A stretch of DNA of 64,000 nt. Source: JACMLD01 sp039916305. Lineage in GTDB: Bacteria; Bacteroidota; Bacteroidia; Chitinophagales; Chitinophagaceae. Positions within the stretch are counted from its first letter, which is position 1. Each line of letters opens with the position of its first letter. Positions 45,092-52,975 of this stretch are shown here, in pieces. The notes below the pieces were generated by a model. That model was not told the DNA's origin, searched no databases, and saw only the letters and a list, made by a program, of their open reading frames with translations. The stretch covers positions 1 to 64,000 of the forward strand of contig JBDSLR010000023.1 of the NCBI GenBank assembly GCA_039916305.1, read 5' to 3'. Position numbers and translations under genes: made by a program.

Positions 45092-46114
45092 TCAGGCACC
45101 CGGTATCGTAGATGGCCGTATAATTAATTCGCCATCCAGGCTTACCTGTTTTATTTTGACGCTGTTGTCATCAATATTCTCCAGCAACATCTTTACAGCC
45201 AGCTGCCCCATTTCTTTAATGGGTTGCCGGATGCAGGTGAGTGGTGCATAAAACAAATCAAATGCATCCGTTTCATCAAAGCAAACCAGTGCCACATCTT
45301 TTGGTACGCTTATTTTTTTTTCATTGATATATTTTACTGCGTGCATGGCAATTACATTGGACCCAAATAACAATGCGTCTGCAGGTTCTTTACGGTATAG
45401 CAGGCTGTGCACCGCCTTCTCCGTTTCTTCTTTTATGGTAGTAGCGTTTACCTGTTGCAGGTAATCAGACCTGAATATAATTTTATTTCTGGTCAGTGCT
45501 GCCAGGTAGCCACGGCTGCGCTCGGCCAGGTGAAAAAGAGAAGACGCGTAATTAATCATGCCAATTCTTTTATGCCCGTAATTAACCAGGTGTTGCGTGG
45601 CTTCAAAAGCGGCTTTGTAATTGTCCAGCACAATATAATTGGTTTCAACACCGGGGAAGTAACGATCTATCAGCACAAACGGAATTTGCTGCTGCAGCAA
45701 ATCTGTAATCTGCGGTTCTGCATGCTCGGGAGGAGAAAGAATTAATCCGTCTGCCTGGCGGTTCACCAGCGCGTCCAGTATTTTTCTGTATTTCTCAGGG
45801 TTTTCGTCAGAACTGCCAAAGATGACGGTATAATTGTATTTATCTGCAGCATCTTCAATAATACGTGCAAGGGCAGCCGAAAACGGGTTGGAAATGTCGG
45901 CAAGTATCAGCCCGATAGTATAAGTCTTGTTAGTTTTAAGACTGCGGGCAATCTGGTTGGTACGGTAATTCATAGCAAGGGCGGTAGTCCTGATTTTTTC
46001 CGCAACTACTTTATTGATACGACCTTCTTTTTTGTTGTTAAGTACATATGAAACCAACGCGGTAGATACCCCAACAGCCGCAGCAATGTCTTTTAAGGAA
46101 ACTTTTTTATTCAT
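45092..46114 (-). CDS. LacI-family transcriptional regulator
   Basis: This 340-residue protein has an N-terminal helix-turn-helix (SLKDIAAAVGVSTALVSYVLNNK, 4-26) and hinge (NYRTNQIARSLKTNKTY), then a periplasmic-binding-like effector domain with ADISNPFSAALARIIED and GHKRIGMINYAS. The effector is likely a sugar or related metabolite, but cannot be named. It is divergent from the MGS-like gene. A near-perfect palindrome with the central CG typical of LacI operators lies between them. Confidence 0.92.
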   Translation of the reverse strand: MNKKVSLKDIAAAVGVSTALVSYVLNNKKEGRINKVVAEKIRTTALAMNYRTNQIARSLKTNKTYTIGLILADISNPFSAALARIIEDAADKYNYTVIFGSSDENPEKYRKILDALVNRQADGLILSPPEHAEPQITDLLQQQIPFVLIDRYFPGVETNYIVLDNYKAAFEATQHLVNYGHKRIGMINYASSLFHLAERSRGYLAALTRNKIIFRSDYLQQVNATTIKEETEKAVHSLLYRKEPADALLFGSNVIAMHAVKYINEKKISVPKDVALVCFDETDAFDLFYAPLTCIRQPIKEMGQLAVKMLLENIDDNSVKIKQVSLDGELIIRPSTIPGA

Positions 46115-46357
46115 AATAGGAGAAATAAAAATCCTGAAAGTAAATAATAGCGAAAGCAGGCTTAATACGACAAACCCGCCGGGAGAACCTGACGCTAACT
46201 TATAAAATCATATAATGGATGGAGGGTGAAATCCTAATACCCTTTAACAGCCTGTTATTATTTGTAATGGATTGATTTTTATTTAATTATAATAATTCTA
46301 CTGCTGACCAATAACATTTATCCTTAAAAATTAGTTAAGTTCAAAGATAATAAACTA

Positions 46358-46379
46358 TTTGTTTAATCGTTTAAACAAA
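46358..46379. promoter_or_regulatory. LacI-type operator
   Basis: A 22-bp near-perfect palindrome has the left half TTTGTTTAATC and the right half GTTTAAACAAA; 10 of 11 positions are symmetric and the centre is CG, as in LacI/PurR operators. It lies 244 bases upstream of the LacI gene and just before a -7 candidate TAATTTTG at 46386-46393 on the plus strand. Binding here would block plus-strand transcription of the MGS-like gene, and perhaps autoregulate the repressor. The 242 bases between that element and the MGS-like start show no gene. Confidence 0.75.
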
Positions 46380-46635
46380 AATGCCTAATTTTGTATCCTG
46401 CATTGAAGCTTTCTTGCCAGCGGCCCCCGGCCAGTAACTATTGCCCGCAGTTACAAACTGCCAGCTTGATTTAAAAGAATCTGCCGCCAATTGAAAAAAT
46501 TGCCACCTGCCATTGCCATATGTGATAAAGAATTTGCAGACCAGGCAGGCTGGCCATAAAAATATTAACGCATTGTCTGTTATAGAAAAACGGCTTTTAA
46601 AAAGCTGTTATTTTAAAACAATAAAAATTGTGAGT

Positions 46636-47145
46636 ATGATCAGTACCAGAAAAATGAATACAGTAAAACGGATTGCTTTCGCAGCAAGCGATAACAACCG
46701 TAAATCCTTAATCGAATGGTCTTATTACAACCAGGAGATTTTAAAGGGGCATGAATTAATAGCAACCGGTGCCATTGCTGATATATTGGAAGGCACAGTA
46801 GGCGTGCCGGTAACAAAACTGCCCGATGGCGCCGCTGCGGCCAACCAGCAACTGGCAGCTATGGTAGCAGGGCAGCAAATTGATATCCTGCTGTTTTTTT
46901 GGGATCCGTTGCAGCCATTGCAGTTTGAAAATGGCGTACGTGCACTGCACGACCTGGCGGTGACCAGTAATATTATCATAGCCTGTAACCTGGCTACGGC
47001 TGACTTTGTATTATCATCTGTGCTAATGGATAAAAATCATTCAGTGCCGGTATTACCGGATTTTGCTTTTACAAAAAAGCCGGTGGGCTATTTTAATAAC
47101 AATGGTTCAAAGCGGGTGGTATTAAAAGTAAACACGATCAACTAA
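46636..47145 (+). CDS. methylglyoxal synthase-like protein lacking the usual catalytic residues
   Basis: This 169-residue protein has the MgsA fold signatures HELIATGAIADILE, DILLFFWDPL and ATADFVLSS. Methylglyoxal synthase turns dihydroxyacetone phosphate into methylglyoxal. Aligned by eye to E. coli MgsA, the residues known to be important are changed: H19 is Ser18, D71 (catalytic base) is Asn70, H98 is Phe97 and D101 is Gly100; D20 and D91 are kept. Enzyme activity is therefore doubtful. Starts are possible at 46636 or 46654. It is 9 bases before the MFS transporter gene and probably controlled by the neighbouring LacI regulator. Confidence 0.7.
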   Translation: MISTRKMNTVKRIAFAASDNNRKSLIEWSYYNQEILKGHELIATGAIADILEGTVGVPVTKLPDGAAAANQQLAAMVAGQQIDILLFFWDPLQPLQFENGVRALHDLAVTSNIIIACNLATADFVLSSVLMDKNHSVPVLPDFAFTKKPVGYFNNNGSKRVVLKVNTIN

Positions 47146-47154
47146 AACTTATAT

Positions 47155-48306
47155 ATGAATTTATCTGTTGCTGAAGGCAGGCCCAGGGTCTACCGTATAG
47201 CAGTAAGTGCATTTTTCTTTATCGCGGGTTTAACCTTTGCTTCATGGGCAAGCCGGATCCCTGATATAAAAACGCAATTGCAATTAAGTGATGCCCGCCT
47301 GGGTGCGGTACTGTTTGCTTTGCCTGCCGGACTGATGACCAGTTTATTGTTTGCTGGCTGGCTGGTATCGCGCTATGGCAGCCGCAAAGTGATGATATCG
47401 GCAGCATTGTTTTACCCGGCCGCACTCGTATTGCTGGGCCTTAGCAATAATGTGTGGCAATTAGCTGCCGTCTTATTTCTTTTTGGACTTGGCTCCAATC
47501 TCGTAAACATTGCTATGAATACGCAGGCGGTAGATGTAGAATCTATGTACGGACGATCGGTAATGGCTTCGTTTCACGGTTTGTGGAGTATTGCCGGTTT
47601 TACAGGTGCCGCCATCGGCACACTGCTTGTTTCCGCCGGCGTGGCACCCTGGGTACATTTCTCAATCATTTTTGCAACAGGTGCGCTGCTGGTATTGTTT
47701 TTTTACAGGTTCACCTTGCCCGGTGATTCCGCGCCTGCCGAGAAACAGCCTTTTTTTGTGAAGCCAGACAAGTATATACTTATCCTGGGTATGATCGCAT
47801 TTTGCAGTATGCTGTGCGAAGGCGCCATGGCTGACTGGAGCGGTGTTTATTTTCAAAACGTCGTGAAATCGCCTAAAGAACTGATAACGCTTGGTTATGT
47901 AGCTTTTACGGCTACCATGGCTGCCGGCCGCTTTTTAGGCGACAGCCTGGTTACCAAACTGGGTATTAAAAAAGTACTGCAACTGAGCGCCACATTTATT
48001 GCAACAGGTTTATTTGTGTCCATACTCTTCCCTTATATGGTTACGGCAGTGATTGGCTTTTTACTCGTGGGTTTGGGTGTATCATCTGTAGTGCCGCTGG
48101 TATATAGTCTTGCAGGTAAATCGGGAACCATGAAGCCCGGGCTTGCGCTGGCAGCGGTTTCTTCCATCTCCTTCCTGGGCTTTTTAATAGGCCCCCCTTT
48201 AATTGGTTTTATTGCCCAAGCCGGTGGACTGCGTTTGTCTTTTGCCGTGATAGCGGTGGTAGGTTTATTTCCTGCATTACTGGCCAACAAAATAAAGGAG
48301 CCTTAA
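47155..48306 (+). CDS. MFS transporter (YbjJ-like)
   Basis: This 383-residue protein has about 12 hydrophobic helices. The motif-A-like loop WLVSRYGSRKVM (between helices 2 and 3) and the start GLTFASWASRIPDIKTQLQLSDARLGAVLFALPAG resemble the YbjJ subgroup of MFS proteins, whose substrate is unknown. The later region contains a second SYGRVLMA-like loop (FLGDSLVTKLGIKKVL). It is the last gene of a probable two-gene unit with the MGS-like gene and is followed by a hairpin terminator. Confidence 0.85.
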   Translation: MNLSVAEGRPRVYRIAVSAFFFIAGLTFASWASRIPDIKTQLQLSDARLGAVLFALPAGLMTSLLFAGWLVSRYGSRKVMISAALFYPAALVLLGLSNNVWQLAAVLFLFGLGSNLVNIAMNTQAVDVESMYGRSVMASFHGLWSIAGFTGAAIGTLLVSAGVAPWVHFSIIFATGALLVLFFYRFTLPGDSAPAEKQPFFVKPDKYILILGMIAFCSMLCEGAMADWSGVYFQNVVKSPKELITLGYVAFTATMAAGRFLGDSLVTKLGIKKVLQLSATFIATGLFVSILFPYMVTAVIGFLLVGLGVSSVVPLVYSLAGKSGTMKPGLALAAVSSISFLGFLIGPPLIGFIAQAGGLRLSFAVIAVVGLFPALLANKIKEP

Positions 48307-48333
48307 GAATTAATTTACACAGTTTTACATAAA

Positions 48334-48365
48334 CAATGCCCCCGTAAAATTTTGCGGGGGCATTG
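48334..48365 (+). terminator. terminator after the MFS gene
   Basis: An 11-bp perfect stem caatgcccccg/cgggggcattg encloses a 10-base loop that can extend the helix. The following sequence is only moderately T-rich. Confidence 0.75.
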
Positions 48366-48441
48366 CTATTCTATTTGCATATATTTTTTGATCGGCCATT
48401 CATTAAGGTTAATTTACAGTCCAATCACTCAAACTACTACT

Positions 48442-49899
48442 ATGCGCAGAACCTGCTGGCTGACCGGTATTATTTTTTCAGGCGGTTTACTTGTTGGCTG
48501 GATGGGATTTACAAACCCTGTAAAACTGCAGGGCCGTACACATTCCGCAGGTCTTAATGTTGCTGACAGCGCTGAAATTAATTACCAGAATTTTTGCGGT
48601 GGATGCCATGGCGAAAAGATGGACGCCTTTGTGGATCGTAAATGGAAACATGGCAGCAGTAAGGAAGATATGTTTAAAGCCATTAAGCTGGGATATGCAG
48701 AGGAAGGGATGCCGGCCTTTGATTCCGCTTTTTCTGATAAAGCCATTAATGAGCTGGCAGACTATATTGTAAAGGGTGTGGAAAATGTAAAGCGCTACCA
48801 ATTCCAGGATGCAGCGGTAAAAGAAAATTATTTTTCATCTGAATCTTTCGCGGTTAAGCTGGATACAGTTGTAAAAAATATTAAGGTACCCTGGGGAATG
48901 GCTTTTCTACCTGGTGGCGCTATGCTGGTAACAGAACGGGGCGGCACACTGTATAGGAAAACTGGCAGGCATAAGCTGGATACCATTAGTGGATTGCCTC
49001 CTATATTATCAGAAGGCCAGGGTGGATTAATGGATATCGTGTTGCATCCGCAGTTTGCAACAAACAAATTGATTTATTTATCTTATGCTGCCTATAAAAA
49101 AACAGATTCAGGACTATGGTCTACAACAGCTGTAATGCGGGCCCGTTTGGAAGGCAATCGCCTGGCTGGTCAGACAGTAATTTTTGAAGCCTTGCCATAT
49201 TCAAAAACGCGTCATCATTACGGTTCAAGAATGGTGTTTGGGCGCGATGGCAAATTATATTTCTCTGTAGGGGAGCGGGGCAATGAAAAAGAGAACCCCC
49301 AAAGTATTATACACAATGATCTCGGTAAAATTCACCGCATTAACGATGATGGCAGCATTCCTGCAGACAATCCGTTTGTGCAGACCAGTGGAGCCAGCCC
49401 TTCTATCTATTCTTATGGCCAGCGCAATCCGCAGGGCTTACTGGTTTATCCGCCCACCGGTGAATTGTGGGAAAATGAACATGGTCCGCGTGGTGGTGAT
49501 GAATTAAACATCATAAAAAAAGGCGCCAATTACGGATGGCCGGTTGTTACCTACGGTATCAATTATAATGGTAAAATCATTGCTACCAAATCAGTAGAGA
49601 CAGGTATACAGGATCCGCTTACATACTGGATTCCTTCTATAGGTCCCAGCGGAATGGCTTTTGTAACAGGCAGCAAATACCCCGCATGGAAGGGCAACCT
49701 GCTGGTAGGTTCTTTGCGGTTTAAATACCTGGCCCGTTGTATTGTAAAAGGCGGTAAAGTAGTAAAGCAGGAAATGCTGCTTAAAAATATTGGCCGCCTG
49801 CGCGATGTAAGGATGGGGCCTGATGGGTATATCTATGTGGCGGTGGAAAATCCTGGCTATGTATTCAGGCTGCTGCCGGTGGCGGGGAAAAAGGCGTGA
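48442..49899 (+). CDS. cytochrome c / PQQ-dependent sugar dehydrogenase fusion, exported
   Basis: This 485-residue protein has an N-terminal signal or anchor (MRRTCWLTGIIFSGGLLVGWMG), then a short cytochrome c domain with heme motif FCGGCH (about 52-57) and axial Met in EEGMPAF. The main part (about 140-480) is a six-bladed glucose/sorbosone-dehydrogenase beta-propeller: VPWGMAFLPGGAMLVTERGG, EGQGGLMDIVLHPQF, RNPQGL and EHGPRGGDELN are typical. Electrons would pass from sugar via PQQ to the attached heme in the periplasm. The ATG at 48442 is chosen because the signal starts there. The true sugar substrate is unknown. Confidence 0.87.
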   Translation: MRRTCWLTGIIFSGGLLVGWMGFTNPVKLQGRTHSAGLNVADSAEINYQNFCGGCHGEKMDAFVDRKWKHGSSKEDMFKAIKLGYAEEGMPAFDSAFSDKAINELADYIVKGVENVKRYQFQDAAVKENYFSSESFAVKLDTVVKNIKVPWGMAFLPGGAMLVTERGGTLYRKTGRHKLDTISGLPPILSEGQGGLMDIVLHPQFATNKLIYLSYAAYKKTDSGLWSTTAVMRARLEGNRLAGQTVIFEALPYSKTRHHYGSRMVFGRDGKLYFSVGERGNEKENPQSIIHNDLGKIHRINDDGSIPADNPFVQTSGASPSIYSYGQRNPQGLLVYPPTGELWENEHGPRGGDELNIIKKGANYGWPVVTYGINYNGKIIATKSVETGIQDPLTYWIPSIGPSGMAFVTGSKYPAWKGNLLVGSLRFKYLARCIVKGGKVVKQEMLLKNIGRLRDVRMGPDGYIYVAVENPGYVFRLLPVAGKKA

Positions 49900-49906
49900 G
49901 GCGTGA
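49893..49906. repeat. two heptamers GGCGTGA at the end of the dehydrogenase gene
   Basis: Two perfect adjacent copies of GGCGTGA overlap the stop codon (TGA at 49897-49899). A third partial GG follows. Confidence 0.6.
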
Positions 49907-50285
49907 GGATTTTTGAATACGCAAGTTATTTTGATCAAGTGATTTATAAAAAAATATATTTAGTCCTGCTTATTCATTAGTCCTGCATGAGCGCTGAACA
50001 TTTGCTATTGATCTGGCAGGTTCAGTCGGTTTAACAGATGAATGGAGCGTGGTAATAATGATCCACCAACAATCAACAGAAATTACCAAAAAAATATTTT
50101 CTTCACCGGTTCAAACAGGTCATAATTGTTCTTTCCGTTAGCTCAGCCTGCCCTGTAGCGCGAACAAAACCTGCAAGTCATATTTTCTCTGCTTGCTCCG
50201 TTGGCCCTTTGCGATAAAACCCCCTGCACAATCCCTCTTTTTCTCCTTTACGCGCTTAACCCTCTTGGCGTATCTTCGTGCCCGC
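49907..50285. other. intergenic region, no gene seen
   Basis: It contains a 10-base direct repeat TTAGTCCTGC near 49960 and 49978, and TATCTTCG near 50270, a weak -7 match for the ABC exporter. Nothing else is supported. Confidence 0.4.
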
Positions 50286-52145
50286 ATGAAACACCTAAAA
50301 GCCGTTAATAAGTATTTCTTTAAGTACCGCTGGCGTTTATTGCTGGGTATCATTTTCATAACGCTGTCCAACTATTTCCGGATTCTCAGCCCCCAGTTAT
50401 CGGGCTATGTGGTTGATAAGGTAGAGCAATCTGTACGCAGTTCAGTTGAAAAAATAAATCCCGTTGCCATTCACCGCGCTGGTAATTACGATATACTGGT
50501 ACAAAAAATTATAGCCTGGCTGGATAGCACCGCCAGCAGTTTTGGTAAAATAATTATTATCTGTGGCATTACATTGCTGGTGCTGGCCTTACTGGGCGGT
50601 TTCTTTATGTTCCTGATGCGGCAAACGGTGATAGTAATGAGCAGGCTGATTGAATACGATCAGAAAAATGAAGTGTACCGGCACTACCAGCAACTGGACA
50701 GTGCTTTTTACAAACGTAACAGTACGGGCGATTTAATGAACCGTATCACCGAAGATGTAAGCCGGGTTAGAATGTATACCGGCCCTGCTTTGATGTATTT
50801 TATTAACCTGGCTGTCACCATCGGGTTCAGTATTTTTTTTATGGTGCGCGAAAATGGCATGCTTACCTTATACGTTTTATCGCCCCTTCCCATACTGGCA
50901 GTGACCATTTATTATGTAAACAATATCATTCATAAAAGAAGTGAACGCATACAGGCGTTGCTGTCTGATTTAACTACTACGGCGCAGGAATCTTTTTCGG
51001 GTATAAGGGTAATTAAATCTTTTGTGCAGGAGAAAGCCATGATGGGTTTTTTCAATAAAAACAGCGAAGATTATAAAACAAATGCCATTGGATTGTCTAA
51101 GGTTGAATCCATTTATTTTCCTTCCATGGCGTTGCTGATAGGCTTAAGCACCCTGCTTACCATTATGATTGGTGGTGTGTACGCTTTGCATGGTCACAAA
51201 GATGTAACCACCGGCACCATCACGGAGTTTGTGATGTATGTAAACATGCTTACGTTCCCGGTAAGCGCTATTGGATGGACGGCCAGCATGATACAAAGGG
51301 CCGCGGCATCTCAAAAAAGGCTGAATGAATTCCTTGATACCGCTCCGGATATACAGGATGCACCCGGCGTTTCTACACCCGTGCTGCAGGGCGATATTGT
51401 TTTTGATAAGGTCAATTTCACTTATCCTGATACAGGAATTCATGCCATCCGCGATTTCTCCTGCCATATTAAAACCGGGCAAAAAATAGCCATCATTGGA
51501 AGAACCGGCAGCGGGAAATCTACCGTAGCGCAATTGCTGCTGCGTATGTACAATCCTGATAGTGGCAGTATTCAATTTGACGGAAACGACATAAAAAATA
51601 TTCAGCTTGTTTCCCTGCGGCAGCAGGTAAGCTATGTGCCGCAGGACGTTTTTCTGTTCAGTGATACGGTAACCGGCAATATTACATTCGGCCTGGGCAC
51701 AGCGCCTTTTGAAAAGGTGCTGGAAGCGGCGGCCTATGCCAGTGTAGACAATGAGATAAAAGGCTTCGCGCAGCAATATAAAACCATGATCGGCGAAAGA
51801 GGTGTTACACTCAGCGGGGGGCAAAAGCAACGCATATCTATAGCGCGGGCCCTGATTAAAGATCCCCGTATGGTTATCTTTGATGATTGCCTTAGCGCGG
51901 TGGATGCAAAAACCGAGCATGAAATAATTGGTAATTTGTACCGGTTTCTGCAAAATAAAACAGCTATTATTATTACCCACCGCATATTTTCGCTGTTTGA
52001 TTTTGATAATATCCTGGTGCTGGATGATGGCAAAATCATAGAGCAGGGCAGGCATGCTGATTTACTGACCCGCAATGGTTATTACCGGCATTTATACGAT
52101 GAACAGCAACAGCAGGAACAGGGCAATGGTAAGCTGCAGGCATAA
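50286..52145 (+). CDS. ABC exporter, fused permease and ATPase (MsbA/MDR type)
   Basis: This 619-residue half-transporter has a six-helix membrane domain (about 15-330) and an ATPase domain (about 370-600) with Walker A GRTGSGKST, Q-loop YVPQDVFLFSDT, signature LSGGQKQR, Walker B MVIFDDCLSAVD and H-loop ITHR. The long insertion before the first loop (about 45-90) is normal for this group. It probably works as a homodimer exporting lipids, peptides or drugs. I chose the ATG at 50286; upstream in-frame codons are not helix-1-like. Confidence 0.9.
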   Translation: MKHLKAVNKYFFKYRWRLLLGIIFITLSNYFRILSPQLSGYVVDKVEQSVRSSVEKINPVAIHRAGNYDILVQKIIAWLDSTASSFGKIIIICGITLLVLALLGGFFMFLMRQTVIVMSRLIEYDQKNEVYRHYQQLDSAFYKRNSTGDLMNRITEDVSRVRMYTGPALMYFINLAVTIGFSIFFMVRENGMLTLYVLSPLPILAVTIYYVNNIIHKRSERIQALLSDLTTTAQESFSGIRVIKSFVQEKAMMGFFNKNSEDYKTNAIGLSKVESIYFPSMALLIGLSTLLTIMIGGVYALHGHKDVTTGTITEFVMYVNMLTFPVSAIGWTASMIQRAAASQKRLNEFLDTAPDIQDAPGVSTPVLQGDIVFDKVNFTYPDTGIHAIRDFSCHIKTGQKIAIIGRTGSGKSTVAQLLLRMYNPDSGSIQFDGNDIKNIQLVSLRQQVSYVPQDVFLFSDTVTGNITFGLGTAPFEKVLEAAAYASVDNEIKGFAQQYKTMIGERGVTLSGGQKQRISIARALIKDPRMVIFDDCLSAVDAKTEHEIIGNLYRFLQNKTAIIITHRIFSLFDFDNILVLDDGKIIEQGRHADLLTRNGYYRHLYDEQQQQEQGNGKLQA

Positions 52146-52358
52146 CTGTTTATACACGCGGCACCTTTTTCACGGTAGCCGGCAAAACAAAAATTGTTGA
52201 TCATTTCAGCATGTTACCAGGGCTTTTCAGCTGCGTTTGCAACAGCAGGTATTACTGTCCGGTAGCCGCGCAATGCCCCACGGCGGTGATATTTGCATAA
52301 AATAGCATATAAGCCGTGGTTATTACCTAAAATCAAGGCCAGAAAAGGGTTTTCAAAT

Positions 52359-52388
52359 TTTGCCAGTTCTAAAACAATATTATATTTG
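52359..52388 (+). promoter_or_regulatory. candidate promoter of the PUR-domain gene
   Basis: TTTG (52359-52362), 18 bases of spacer and TATATTTG (52381-52388) resemble the -33/-7 pattern. The -7 element lies 50 bases before the start codon. Confidence 0.5.
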
Positions 52389-52438
52389 TAAGGCATTATT
52401 CAAACCAACATTTCGATAAACTGAAAATTTTTACAACT

Positions 52439-52882
52439 GTGGCGTACGAAAACAACAATGAAAAACGGATGGAAAGCGTTTACAGCAAACGCATCAGGGC
52501 TGGCAAAAGAAGAACCTATTTTTTTGATGTAAGGGCAACCCGTAGTAATGATTACTACCTCACCATTACAGAAAGCCGTAAAAAGTTTGAGGGTGAAGGA
52601 TATGACAGGCATAAAATTTTCCTGTACAAGGAAGACTTTAATAAGTTTATAAAAGGATTGGTAGAAGCGGTGGATTACGTAAAGACTGAATTAATGCCCG
52701 ATTTTGATTTTGATGCATTCAACCACGATCAGCCGGCCGAGGGAAGTGAAGGAGAAGAAACAATGGCTATCGCGGCAGTTTCTGAGGTGCCAGCCATTGC
52801 GGCAGAAGCACCAGAAGTACCTGAAGCAGCTACCAGCACCATTACCAACACAAGTGCTACAGAAGAAGTAGATAAATGGTAA
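52439..52882 (+). CDS. PUR-domain (DUF3276) nucleic-acid-binding protein
   Basis: This 147-residue protein starts with GTG. The core VYSKRIRAGKRRTYFFDVRA, then DYYLTITESRKKF, is the PUR-alpha-like single-stranded nucleic acid-binding fold found in Bacteroidota and spirochaetes. The C-terminus after residue 100 is acidic and Ala/Glu-rich low complexity. An internal ATG ten codons in would remove part of the first strand, so GTG is preferred. The biological role is unknown; it may bind RNA or ssDNA. A clear terminator follows. Confidence 0.88.
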   Translation: MAYENNNEKRMESVYSKRIRAGKRRTYFFDVRATRSNDYYLTITESRKKFEGEGYDRHKIFLYKEDFNKFIKGLVEAVDYVKTELMPDFDFDAFNHDQPAEGSEGEETMAIAAVSEVPAIAAEAPEVPEAATSTITNTSATEEVDKW

Positions 52883-52902
52883 AACCCCCATGTAATTATA
52901 CG

Positions 52903-52931
52903 AAGCCCTTCAAAATGAAGGGCTTTTTTTA
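52903..52931 (+). terminator. intrinsic terminator of the PUR-domain gene
   Basis: A perfect 10-bp stem aagcccttca/tgaagggctt with a three-base loop is followed by a T run. Confidence 0.92.
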
Positions 52932-52975
52932 TGCCCGCTAAATAAATTTAATGTTAATGCGTTGTATGGTTATCT

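Noticed and set aside
49600..49930. Minus-strand open frame inside the sugar dehydrogenase gene
   Set aside because: It is a shadow frame of a well-conserved protein gene and has no family resemblance.
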